DNA of 64,000 nucleotides from Flavobacteriaceae bacterium (GTDB lineage Bacteria; Bacteroidota; Bacteroidia; Flavobacteriales; Flavobacteriaceae): NCBI GenBank assembly GCA_029248885.1, contig JAQWIL010000004.1, positions 1 to 64,000 of the forward strand, read 5' to 3'. Shown piece by piece: positions 25,725 to 33,876 of this stretch (position 1 is its first letter; each line of letters starts with the position of its first letter). The notes under the pieces were generated by a model. It saw only the letters and a program-made list of their open reading frames with translations, ran no database searches and was not told where the DNA came from. The position numbers and the translations under genes were made by a program.

Positions 25725-26432
25725 GTGTTAAGAGTCATTCTATTGTGTCTGATTATTCCCATGATATTCGTCCATGCGCAATATCGTGAAGTTGGGCTCA
25801 TTCTTGGGGGTACAAACTATATTGGAGAGGTGGGAAAAACGACTTTTGTTCAACCTTCGCTCAAATCGCCCTCGGCAACCCTGTTTTACAAAAGCAATTT
25901 TTCACCGCGTTTTGCCTTTCGTGTCGAACTAGGCTTGAGTACGATACAGGGTATCGATTCACTCTCTACAGAGCCGTTGCGAAAAGAACGTGCCAACAGT
26001 TTTAGCAATTCGATCAACCATACATCGGCTATACTTGAAGTCAATTATTTTGAAATGGATCTCTCTGACTTTGAAAGTTCGTGGTCACCCTATCTATTTG
26101 CGGGATTGAGTTATATAAAATACCGTGACTTGTACTACCCTATCGGCGAATCCGTTGCCAATTATCAATACAATGACTTTTCATTTGCGATTCCATTGGG
26201 AGTTGGTGTCAAAACCCGTTTGGGTATGAACTTTCTTTTGGGTTTTGAAATCAAAGCGCTTTACACCTTTAGCGACAACCTCGATGGAAGTTTTCCTACC
26301 TTTGTGGACGAAATTGATCAACAACCAGCACCAGCATTTGGAAACAGTTTAAGTAACGATTGGATTATCTTTAGCGGGTTTTCACTCTCCTATTCCTTTG
26401 GTCGTGGTTGGTTTATAGAAGGTCTATTATGA
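25725..26432 (+). CDS. DUF6089-type outer-membrane beta-barrel protein
   Basis: 235 residues from a GTG at 25725, with a signal peptide (MLRVILLCLIIPMIFVHAQ). After cleavage, the mature part begins YREVGLILGGTNYIGEVG and has alternating aromatic strands (FYKSNFSPRFAFRVELGL, WSPYLFAGLSYIKYRDLYY), ending in an aromatic strand near SFGRGWF. This is the small barrel commonly found between nadK and uppS in Flavobacteriia. The exact role is unknown. The uppS ATG overlaps its stop codon by four bases. Confidence 0.75.
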   Translation: MLRVILLCLIIPMIFVHAQYREVGLILGGTNYIGEVGKTTFVQPSLKSPSATLFYKSNFSPRFAFRVELGLSTIQGIDSLSTEPLRKERANSFSNSINHTSAILEVNYFEMDLSDFESSWSPYLFAGLSYIKYRDLYYPIGESVANYQYNDFSFAIPLGVGVKTRLGMNFLLGFEIKALYTFSDNLDGSFPTFVDEIDQQPAPAFGNSLSNDWIIFSGFSLSYSFGRGWFIEGLL

Positions 26433-27169
26433 CAGCAATTGACATTGATATCAAAAGGTTACCAAAGCATATTGCTATCATCATGGATGGCAATGGACGC
26501 TGGGCAAAGCTGCGTAAACAACCCCGTATTTTTGGCCATCGCGAAGGGGCAAAATCGGTGCGTAAAGTTGTTGAGGCCTCTGCCCGCTTGGGAATAAATA
26601 ACCTGACCCTGTATGCGTTTTCGACTGAAAACTGGAACCGCCCAAAACACGAAGTCAAAACTTTGATGAAGTTGCTTGTCAGTGCGTTAAAGCGTGAACT
26701 GCCTTTGATGAAAAAGAACAATATTCGACTGAATGCGATTGGACATACAGATATGATGCCCGAAAATGTTCAACACGAATTGCAAGAGGTTTTAGACGAA
26801 ACCAAAACGAATACGGGACTTATATTAACTCTCGCCCTGAGCTATGGTGCACGACAAGAAATCCAACGTGCAATTCAAGAAATCAGCTATAAAGTTAAAA
26901 ATAACATAATTTCAGTTGAAAATGTTGACGAAGACATAATAAATAAGCATCTTTACACGCAAAATTTACCAGATGTAGATCTGCTGATTCGCACAAGTGG
27001 TGAAGTCCGAATAAGTAATTTTTTGTTGTGGCAAATCGCCTATGCAGAATTGTATTTTACTAAAGAGCTTTGGCCCGATTTTGACGAGATTTCCCTACAC
27101 AATGCAATCACAGATTATCAACTAAGAGAACGTCGATTTGGAAAAACGAGTGAGCAGATTGCTGAATAA
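26429..27169 (+). CDS. uppS: Undecaprenyl diphosphate synthase (isoprenyl transferase)
   Basis: 246 residues from ATG 26429. Catalytic and binding motifs are IMDGNGRWAK (Asp20), FSTENWNRP, and DLLIRTSGEVRISNFLLWQ, the cis-prenyltransferase signature near the C-terminus. It elongates farnesyl diphosphate to the C55 lipid carrier needed for peptidoglycan and O-antigen. The start overlaps the DUF6089 stop by four bases, and the end overlaps bamA, so the three are probably one transcript. Confidence 0.95.
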   Translation: MTAIDIDIKRLPKHIAIIMDGNGRWAKLRKQPRIFGHREGAKSVRKVVEASARLGINNLTLYAFSTENWNRPKHEVKTLMKLLVSALKRELPLMKKNNIRLNAIGHTDMMPENVQHELQEVLDETKTNTGLILTLALSYGARQEIQRAIQEISYKVKNNIISVENVDEDIINKHLYTQNLPDVDLLIRTSGEVRISNFLLWQIAYAELYFTKELWPDFDEISLHNAITDYQLRERRFGKTSEQIAE

Positions 27170-29687
27170 TATCACCCCTTGGATTTTTTTGTTTCTGGCT
27201 GTTTGTAGCAGTTCATTGGCTCAACAAACCCCCTTTTTTGATCAGGGAAAACTATACACCTTGGGCAAAATTGAAGTCACTGGTATAAAAAGTTTTAGCC
27301 CACAAACTGTAGTAGCGTACACTGGTCTTCGCACTGGACAACAAGTTCGAATCCCTGGAGATGACATCAGTGCCGTTATTAATAAACTTTGGAAACTTGA
27401 GCTCTTTAGCGACATCAACTTTTATCTCACACGAGTGGAAGGGGATACTGCTGATATTGAGATCTATATTCAAGAGCTTCCAACGCTTTCTGATTTTACC
27501 ATCACGGGCATTAAAAAGAACAAACTACAAAGTTTGATTGATGACACGGGGTTGAAAAAAGGGTTAAAAATCAGTGAAAACTTTTTAGAAACCACAGAAA
27601 ACTACATCGTCAATAAATACCGGAAAGATGGCTTTTTAGATACGAAAGTCACGATCGAAACCAAAAAAGATACCGTTGGCAGCAACAGTGAAAAAATGCT
27701 GATTTTTATCGATCGTGGTGACCGTGTGAAAATCAACAGCATTACATTTGAGGGTAACGATGAATTCGGTGATGGTACGTTACGTAAGCAATTCAAAAAC
27801 ACCAAACGTAAGTTCTTTGGCCGATTTTGGAAAAAATCAAAGTTCATTGAAGACGATTACAATGAAGACCTAAATACCCTTATCGATTACTACAAAGAAA
27901 AAGGGCATCGCGACGCACGAGTCGTTTCCGATACAGTAATTTCTAATGATAATACGATTGACGTCAAAGTCAATGTAGTCGAGGGGAACAAATACTACTT
28001 TGGAGACATTAACTTTTTGGGGAATAGTGTGTATTCCGATCGAGACCTAGCACGCCTATTGGGAGTCGACAAAGGGGATACTTATAATGGGGTATTACTC
28101 CGCAAACGTATCGCAGATCCCACCAAGCCTGATGGAGAGGATTTGACCAACCTTTATCAAAACAATGGGTATTTATTCTCGTCTGTAAACCCTGTTGAAA
28201 TCAGTGCCGAAAATGATACCATCAACTTCGAAATTCGAATTATTGAAGGGAAACCAGCTTATTTTAATAGAATCACCGTGGTCGGTAACGATCGGACCAA
28301 TGATCATGTGATTTACAGAGAACTCCGCACCAAACCAGGCGCACTGTACAGCAAAGATCTCGTTGTTCGATCGGTTCGTGAATTGGGTCAACTCGGTTTT
28401 TTTGATCCAGAGCAAATTTCTCCTGACTTTAAGAATGTTGACCCCAATGCTGGAACAGTGGATATCGAATACGGACTCGTTGAAAAAGGAGCCAGTCAAA
28501 TTGAGCTTCAAGGTGGATATGGCGGTGGTGGCTTTATCGGAACCCTCGGATTGAGTTTTAGTAATTTTTCAATACGAAATATCTGGAACAAATCGGCATA
28601 CAAGCCTGTACCTATGGGGGATGGGCAACAGTTGTCCTTGCGTTTGCAGAAAAGTCGTTTTTACGAAACCTACAGCTTTTCATTTGCAGAACCATGGCTT
28701 GGCGGAAAGCAGCCCGTACAATTTTCAACCTCGATCTCACAAACTACCCAATACCGATATAATTACTTTACTGGCCGTGCAGATACAAGTCAGTATTTTA
28801 AAATTCGTGGTATAAATATCGGCTTGGCCAAACGCTTACAGGTACCTGACGATTACTTTACCCTTTCTCAAGCAATTGGCTATCAATACTATGATTTAAA
28901 CAATTACTATACGGGATTGTTCACCTTTGGAGATGGCGTATCAAACAATCTGTATTACACCATTGCCCTTTCCCGGAATAACACCTATACCAACCCGATT
29001 TTCCCCTTAGGAGGTTCTCAATTTTCTGTAAGTGCAAAAGTTTCCTTTCCGTATTCTTTGGTCAATAATTTGGACTATGCGAATCTGGGCGACCAAGCTG
29101 CCTATCAAAATACAGATGGAACACCAGACCAGGCGAAAATTGATCAGGAAAGATTTCGGTGGTTAGAATATTATAAATTGAAATTTTCTGGCTCATGGTA
29201 TAGCACCATCATCGACAAGCTGGTATTGAAAACACATACTGAGTTTGGCTACTTAGGAGCATACAATACAGATCGTGGCATTATACCATTTGAGCGCTTT
29301 TATTTGGGTGGGGATGGTCTTTCACAGTATGCGCTTGATGGACGAGAAACCATCGCCATGCGAGGATACGAAAACCAGTCTTTATCAGATCGAGATGGCG
29401 CCACGATTTACAATAAGTTCTCGTTGGAGCTGCGGTATCCAATCACCCTCAAACCGTCGGCCTCTATTTATGCTTTAAGTTTTTTGGAAGCAGCAAACTC
29501 TTATAACAATTTTAAGCAATATAATCCGTTTGATATGAAGAGATCCGCTGGTTTTGGGGTACGAATTTTTATGCCCGCCTTTGGACTCCTCGGAATCGAT
29601 TTTGGGTATGGGTTTGATAGCCCTATTGATGGCGATCTGAGTCCCCATGGCTGGGAAACACACTTTATCATTGGTCAGCAATTTTAA
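27138..29687 (+). CDS. bamA: Outer membrane protein assembly factor BamA
   Basis: 849 residues with signal peptide (NITPWIFLFLAVCSSSLAQ). About five POTRA domains (roughly 35-430) are followed by a 16-strand barrel; a G-G-Y-G-G-G-G-F-I-G glycine-rich strand opens the barrel, and IGQQF is the terminal strand signature. It folds and inserts outer-membrane proteins, including barrels such as SprA. The TTG at 27138 overlaps uppS by 32 bases. A GTG at 27150 (MSRLLNNITPW) is an equally good start and would give a shorter N-terminus before the same signal peptide. Confidence 0.94.
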   Translation: MEKRVSRLLNNITPWIFLFLAVCSSSLAQQTPFFDQGKLYTLGKIEVTGIKSFSPQTVVAYTGLRTGQQVRIPGDDISAVINKLWKLELFSDINFYLTRVEGDTADIEIYIQELPTLSDFTITGIKKNKLQSLIDDTGLKKGLKISENFLETTENYIVNKYRKDGFLDTKVTIETKKDTVGSNSEKMLIFIDRGDRVKINSITFEGNDEFGDGTLRKQFKNTKRKFFGRFWKKSKFIEDDYNEDLNTLIDYYKEKGHRDARVVSDTVISNDNTIDVKVNVVEGNKYYFGDINFLGNSVYSDRDLARLLGVDKGDTYNGVLLRKRIADPTKPDGEDLTNLYQNNGYLFSSVNPVEISAENDTINFEIRIIEGKPAYFNRITVVGNDRTNDHVIYRELRTKPGALYSKDLVVRSVRELGQLGFFDPEQISPDFKNVDPNAGTVDIEYGLVEKGASQIELQGGYGGGGFIGTLGLSFSNFSIRNIWNKSAYKPVPMGDGQQLSLRLQKSRFYETYSFSFAEPWLGGKQPVQFSTSISQTTQYRYNYFTGRADTSQYFKIRGINIGLAKRLQVPDDYFTLSQAIGYQYYDLNNYYTGLFTFGDGVSNNLYYTIALSRNNTYTNPIFPLGGSQFSVSAKVSFPYSLVNNLDYANLGDQAAYQNTDGTPDQAKIDQERFRWLEYYKLKFSGSWYSTIIDKLVLKTHTEFGYLGAYNTDRGIIPFERFYLGGDGLSQYALDGRETIAMRGYENQSLSDRDGATIYNKFSLELRYPITLKPSASIYALSFLEAANSYNNFKQYNPFDMKRSAGFGVRIFMPAFGLLGIDFGYGFDSPIDGDLSPHGWETHFIIGQQF

Positions 29688-29693
29688 TTTATT

Positions 29694-30338
29694 TTGAAAA
29701 AAATCGTTTTTCTTGGGCTTTTCTTGGGCTTTACGACTTTGATCGTGGCGCAAAACAGGGTTCGTATCGGTTTTATGGATATGGATCGTGTGCTTGAAAA
29801 TCTGAATGATTATAAAGATGCCAATGCGGCTTTGGAGGATAAAATCAGTTTTTGGAAAGAAGAAATCAGCAATAAACAAAGCAAAATCGATGAGTTGCAG
29901 CAAAAATTGGATCTCGAACGTCCTTTACTGACAGAAGAATTGATTGAAGAGAGAGAGGAAGATATTGCCTTTGAACAAGAAGAGCTTAATACCTATCAGC
30001 AAAAACGATTTGGACCGCAAGGCGATTGGTTGGCGCAAAAGGTCATTTTTATTCAGCCCATCCAAGATAAAATTTTGGAAGCCGTCAAAGAAGTTGCAGA
30101 AAATCGAAAACTAGATTATGTATTTGATCGAAGTGCCGAAATTTTGGTCTTCCATTCGGAAAAAAAGTACGATATTAGCAGCCTTGTTGTAAAATACATC
30201 AATCAAAAAGACAAGAAAAAAGCACGAGAGGATCTCGTTGAATCACGTAAACAAGAGCAAAATGCTGCCCGCCAAAAGGTTTTAGAAAAGCGTAAAAGAG
30301 AAATGGACTCGATACGCAAAGCAAAATCCAGTGAGTAG
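29694..30338 (+). CDS. OmpH/Skp-like periplasmic chaperone 1
   Basis: 214 residues from a TTG at 29694 (MKKIVFLGLFLGF signal, cleaved near LIVAQ). The mature protein opens with RVRIGFMDMDRVL and then has long charged helices (about 55-180) typical of Skp trimers, with a positively charged C-terminus. Skp binds unfolded outer-membrane proteins in the periplasm and hands them to BamA, the upstream gene. The start is six bases after the bamA stop. The tail (KKKAREDLVESRKQEQN) is longer than in the second copy. Confidence 0.9.
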   Translation: MKKIVFLGLFLGFTTLIVAQNRVRIGFMDMDRVLENLNDYKDANAALEDKISFWKEEISNKQSKIDELQQKLDLERPLLTEELIEEREEDIAFEQEELNTYQQKRFGPQGDWLAQKVIFIQPIQDKILEAVKEVAENRKLDYVFDRSAEILVFHSEKKYDISSLVVKYINQKDKKKAREDLVESRKQEQNAARQKVLEKRKREMDSIRKAKSSE

Positions 30339-30360
30339 CAATAAATTAAACCTCAATAGA

Positions 30361-30870
30361 ATGAAAATTAAATTTACACACTATATCACAGCAATTTGCA
30401 TTGCTTTTATGAGCTTTACAGCCCAAGCACAATCGAAGGTAACTCACATCGACTTTCAAAAACTCGTGAGTGAGATGCCCGAGGTTATCGCTGCACAAGA
30501 AGAGATTCAAAAACTCGAAAAGGATTACACCAATGAGATTGAATCTTCATTAAAAGAACTGCAAACGAAAATGCAAAACTACTCTGCAGATGCTGAAAAT
30601 CAGACTGACCTAACAAATCAAAAGCGTCAGCAAGAATTACAGGGTATGGAGCAAAATATCCAACAGTTTCGTCAAACAGCTCTCCAAGATGTGCAGCAAA
30701 AACAAGCCGACTTGCTACGTCCTTTGATTGAGAAAGCTCGTGCCGCAGTCGAAAAAGTTGCGACTGCGCAAGGTTTTGACTATGTAATGGACTCCAGCCA
30801 AGGATCTTCTGTACTCATGGCCAAAGGAAAAGACCTGATGGCAGACGTCAAAACTGAGCTTAGCTTCTAA
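30361..30870 (+). CDS. OmpH/Skp-like periplasmic chaperone 2
   Basis: 169 residues from ATG 30361, with a signal peptide ending SFTAQAQ. It has the same layout as the preceding chaperone: a short strand (KVTHIDFQKLVSEMP), a coiled-coil body rich in Gln/Glu (QQELQGMEQNIQQF) and the terminal FDYVMDSSQGSSVL strand. Two OmpH-type genes behind bamA are usual in Flavobacteriia. It is followed by a strong terminator at 30895-30922. The frame is open upstream to 30331, but that would prepend non-signal sequence. Confidence 0.9.
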   Translation: MKIKFTHYITAICIAFMSFTAQAQSKVTHIDFQKLVSEMPEVIAAQEEIQKLEKDYTNEIESSLKELQTKMQNYSADAENQTDLTNQKRQQELQGMEQNIQQFRQTALQDVQQKQADLLRPLIEKARAAVEKVATAQGFDYVMDSSQGSSVLMAKGKDLMADVKTELSF

Positions 30871-30894
30871 ATATACCTCCTTATAAAAATTTTT

Positions 30895-30926
30895 AAAACT
30901 GTCCTTTTTAAGGGCAGTTTTTTATT
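30895..30926 (+). terminator. Intrinsic terminator after the bamA-ompH run
   Basis: AAAACTGTCCTT (30895-30906) pairs with AAGGGCAGTTTT (about 30910-30921) across a TTT loop, with one wobble pair, followed by a T-rich run. It separates the envelope run from murI. Confidence 0.8.
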
Positions 30927-30934
30927 TTTACACT

Positions 30935-31714
30935 ATGAGTGATCGTCCAATAGGCGTATTTGATTCGGGTGTGGGTGGCTTGTCGCTACTGCGTGAACTT
31001 CGATCTTTACTTCCAAACGAAGACTTTATCTACATTTCCGATAACGCATTTGCTCCTTATGGTGCCCTATCCCCCGATGATATCCGAAAAAGAAGTCAGG
31101 CGCTGACCCATTGGCTCTGTGAACAATCATGTAAAATCATCGTCGTGGCGTGTAATACCGCAACAACAAATGCCATCGAATCGTTGCGAAAAACCCACCC
31201 GATCCCTTTTGTCGGAATCGAGCCAGCAATCAAACCAGCTGCCCTACAAACCAAAACTGGAGTTGTTGGCGTACTTGCCACCAAAGGAACCTTAAGCAGT
31301 GGGCTCTTTCATCAGACCTCTACATCCTATGGTCAGGGTGTTCGGATCCTTGAAAAAGAAGGAAAGCATTTGGTTGAGATGATCGAAAGCGGAAAACTCC
31401 ATAGCAAAGAAATCGAACAACTTTTGCAAAGCTATATTCAACCCATGATCGAGCAAGGGGCAGACCACTTGGTTTTGGGGTGTACGCACTACCCCTTTTT
31501 AACCCCCATATTGACTCGAATCCTACCACAACATATCAAAATCGTTGATTGCAATGGGGCGGTTGCCAAACAAGTCGAGCGCGTCTTGAATAAACGAGAG
31601 TTAGGATGTGAGTCACAACATCTGGGGAATATCACTTACTTCTGCACAGGGGATTCACAAAGCATGCGTCAATTTGTTTCTTCTGATGAGGTTAACACAC
31701 TTTCTATTCCGTAA
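30935..31714 (+). CDS. murI: Glutamate racemase
   Basis: 259 residues. Catalytic Cys73 in VACNTATTN and Cys183 in LGCTHYPF, plus the opening IGVFDSGVGG. It makes D-glutamate for peptidoglycan. It is separated from the ompH genes by a terminator, so it may have its own promoter. Unlike the frameshifted racemase at 857-1538, both cysteines are in one frame. The stop overlaps the convergent carbonic-anhydrase-like gene by 11 bases. Confidence 0.95.
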   Translation: MSDRPIGVFDSGVGGLSLLRELRSLLPNEDFIYISDNAFAPYGALSPDDIRKRSQALTHWLCEQSCKIIVVACNTATTNAIESLRKTHPIPFVGIEPAIKPAALQTKTGVVGVLATKGTLSSGLFHQTSTSYGQGVRILEKEGKHLVEMIESGKLHSKEIEQLLQSYIQPMIEQGADHLVLGCTHYPFLTPILTRILPQHIKIVDCNGAVAKQVERVLNKRELGCESQHLGNITYFCTGDSQSMRQFVSSDEVNTLSIP

Positions 31715-32216
31715 ACCAACCCGCATACATGGTATAGTTGTCGGCTATTCTTTCAATTTCACCTTCTAAGAGTTCGGCTGAAATATCCTTAATCTTTTTT
31801 GCAGGAACCCCTCCATAGATCGTACCCGATGGCACGTGTGTTCCCTGTGTTAGGACTGCCCCAGCAGCAATAATACTGTTGGATTCAACCACACAGTCGT
31901 CCATCACAATCGAACCCATTCCAATCAAAACATTGTCGTGAATCGTACATCCGTGCACAATCGCATTATGCCCAATCGAAACACGATTTCCAATTGTTGT
32001 TGGAGAACGCTCATAAGTCGCATGGATCACTGCGCCGTCTTGGATATTGACTCGGTCTCCGATTCGAATCCTGTGGACATCCCCCCGAATGACTGCGTGA
32101 TACCAGACCGAACAATCCCGGCCCATCACCACGTCGCCAATGACAACAGAGGTCTCAGAAAAAAAACAATTCGGCCCATAAATAGGCGTTTTTCCACGTA
32201 CTGTTTTTAGAATCAT
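31704..32216 (-). CDS. Gamma-carbonic anhydrase-like hexapeptide-repeat protein
   Basis: 170 residues of left-handed beta-helix hexapeptide repeats (VVIGDVVMGRDCSVWYHAVIRGDVH, VNIQDGAVIHATY, VSIGHNAIVHGC, VLIGMGSIVMD). Metal-binding His candidates lie in DGAVIHA, SIGHNAIVHG. Family members (YrdA/PaaY/CamH-like) bind zinc and some have carbonic anhydrase activity; others have no known reaction. It is cytoplasmic. It is divergent from the Nfu gene. Confidence 0.87.
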   Translation of the reverse strand: MILKTVRGKTPIYGPNCFFSETSVVIGDVVMGRDCSVWYHAVIRGDVHRIRIGDRVNIQDGAVIHATYERSPTTIGNRVSIGHNAIVHGCTIHDNVLIGMGSIVMDDCVVESNSIIAAGAVLTQGTHVPSGTIYGGVPAKKIKDISAELLEGEIERIADNYTMYAGWFTE

Positions 32217-32259
32217 GTTTAAATGTACAAAATCAAAGGGTTTGATAATGTGGTTTGTG

Positions 32260-32267
32260 TATTTTTG
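32260..32267 (+). promoter_or_regulatory. -7 box TATTTTTG for the Nfu gene
   Basis: An exact TAnnTTTG match 14 bases before the Nfu start at 32282. On the opposite strand TACATTTA (one mismatch) precedes the carbonic anhydrase-like gene. Confidence 0.5.
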
Positions 32268-32281
32268 TAAAAAATTGCGCT

Positions 32282-33148
32282 ATGTTTCAGTTTACCATTG
32301 CAACAACTGACCACCCCACTCGTATTCGTTTTGTAAGCAACCAGACGCTAGGCGATGATCAAATCAACTTTACAAATGTTGACGATGCTGGGGATTTCCC
32401 ATTAATCCAACAATTGTTTTACCTCCCTTTTGTCAAGCATGTTCGTTTGACTGAAAATTGGATCGAGGTTGAGCGTTTTGATATCCTGGAGTGGGCTGAT
32501 GTGCAAGACGAAGTTGCATCACAGCTCGCCGATTATCTCAATCAGGGTGGACAGGTCAAAAAACAAGCCGATCAAAAAGAAGCCATTACGGTTTATGCAG
32601 AAAGCACCCCCAACCCAGCAGTGATGAAATTTGTTTGTAGCAAACGTATCGTGGGCGAAGTTTATGAAGCTAAAAATATTGATGAGGCAAAGAGCTCCCC
32701 TCTGGCGACTGAATTGTTTCATAAGCCCTATGTCAAAGAGGTGTTTATGGACGAGAATTTTATCTCGATCACCAAATATGAAATCGCCGAATGGGAAGAA
32801 ATTATGCAAGACTTGCGTCAATACCTTCGCGATTATATCGCAGACAACAAGGCCGTGGTTACTGGAGACGCATCCCCAAAAGAGAATGCTCCACAAACTG
32901 TGTATGCGGGTACCGCTTTGGAAATTATCCAGATTATCGATCAACATATCAAACCCGCTGTTGCTTCTGACGGTGGAAACATCGTGTTTGATTCCTACGA
33001 TGAAGATCTCAAATCCGTTCAAGTCATTCTACAAGGTGCTTGTAGCGGATGTCCTTCCTCTACCTTTACATTGAAAAATGGCATTGAGCAATTGTTACGC
33101 GATATGTTGCCTGGCAAGGTTGAAGCCGTAACAGCAATCAACGGTTAG
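32282..33148 (+). CDS. NifU-type Fe-S scaffold/carrier with tandem Nfu N domains
   Basis: 288 residues from ATG 32282; a longer frame to 32255 adds nine residues without homology. Two Nfu N-terminal-type domains (about 1-88 and 103-190) share the pattern PNPAVMKFV / HPTRIRFVSN and the ending W-x-D/E-x-x-x-x. The C-terminal NifU domain (about 209-288) carries the cluster-binding Cys254 and Cys257 in GACSGCPSSTFTL. It delivers [4Fe-4S] clusters to target enzymes. The tandem N domains are a Bacteroidota-type layout. The stop shares four bases with convergent tsaB. Confidence 0.9.
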   Translation: MFQFTIATTDHPTRIRFVSNQTLGDDQINFTNVDDAGDFPLIQQLFYLPFVKHVRLTENWIEVERFDILEWADVQDEVASQLADYLNQGGQVKKQADQKEAITVYAESTPNPAVMKFVCSKRIVGEVYEAKNIDEAKSSPLATELFHKPYVKEVFMDENFISITKYEIAEWEEIMQDLRQYLRDYIADNKAVVTGDASPKENAPQTVYAGTALEIIQIIDQHIKPAVASDGGNIVFDSYDEDLKSVQVILQGACSGCPSSTFTLKNGIEQLLRDMLPGKVEAVTAING

Positions 33149-33846
33149 GTCGACTGACCCAAGGCGTCTTTTTTTTGCGGACTTGTTTGGAATGCTTTGA
33201 GATAGTCCACATCAAAATAGGCGACATCTTCGAAAACCTGTTGTTCAAATGCATATTGTGCCTGTTTTACCATGTGTGTTGCACTTGGATATGATGGTTC
33301 TTTAGGGAAAATAAATTGTGAGTTGTGATCGATAATTTCTTCGCATTTTTCAAGTCCAGTTCCCACAAAATGAACCGGTCCTTTTGCTGTCCATTCGGCA
33401 AAGCTATTGGATGTAATTACATGGGGGCTGGCAGGTTGTAAACGCTGATAGTCGTAAGTATAGATTGCACAATACACTTCATCTCTACGAGCATCAAGAG
33501 TCGCAATGATATGCCCATCGCTTGGTGTGATTTCACGGGCAACAATATCCAGAGTTGGAATTGCGATCAGGGGAATATCATTGGCGTAGCATAGCCCTTT
33601 GGCTGCAGCAGCTCCTATACGAAGTCCTGTATATGATCCTGGACCTGAGCTCAGGGCAATGGCAGCCAAGTCGGAAGGTTTTAGATTGTGTTTTGACAAT
33701 ACCTTATCGATATAGGTATGCAGGAGTTGGGCATGCTGATAGTTCTCATGGTTGGATTGTGCCAAAGTGGATAGTTCGCCGTCTGCACAAAGTGCGACCG
33801 AACACTGGGTTGTTGTGGTTTCTATACAAAGCAAATGCGATGGCAT
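33145..33846 (-). CDS. tsaB: tRNA threonylcarbamoyladenosine biosynthesis protein TsaB
   Basis: 233 residues from ATG 33846 (MPSHLLCIETTTTQCSVAL). ASKHA-fold features include LCIETTT, the KPSDLAAIALSSGPGSYTGLRIG block (about 58-80) and AAAKGLCYANDIPLIAI. TsaB is the inactive partner that dimerises with TsaD to make t6A37 in tRNAs reading ANN codons. A promoter box lies just upstream. It lies 30 bases behind the TolC gene and may also be read from that operon. Confidence 0.92.
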   Translation of the reverse strand: MPSHLLCIETTTTQCSVALCADGELSTLAQSNHENYQHAQLLHTYIDKVLSKHNLKPSDLAAIALSSGPGSYTGLRIGAAAAKGLCYANDIPLIAIPTLDIVAREITPSDGHIIATLDARRDEVYCAIYTYDYQRLQPASPHVITSNSFAEWTAKGPVHFVGTGLEKCEEIIDHNSQFIFPKEPSYPSATHMVKQAQYAFEQQVFEDVAYFDVDYLKAFQTSPQKKDALGQST

Positions 33847-33849
33847 GCC

Positions 33850-33857
33850 CAAAAATA
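33850..33857 (-). promoter_or_regulatory. -7 box TATTTTTG for tsaB
   Basis: An exact TAnnTTTG match on the minus strand directly upstream of the tsaB ATG. The distance to the ATG (3 bases) is very short, so a leaderless or near-leaderless message is implied if it is real. Confidence 0.35.
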
Positions 33858-33876
33858 ACAAACAAAGTGATACCGA

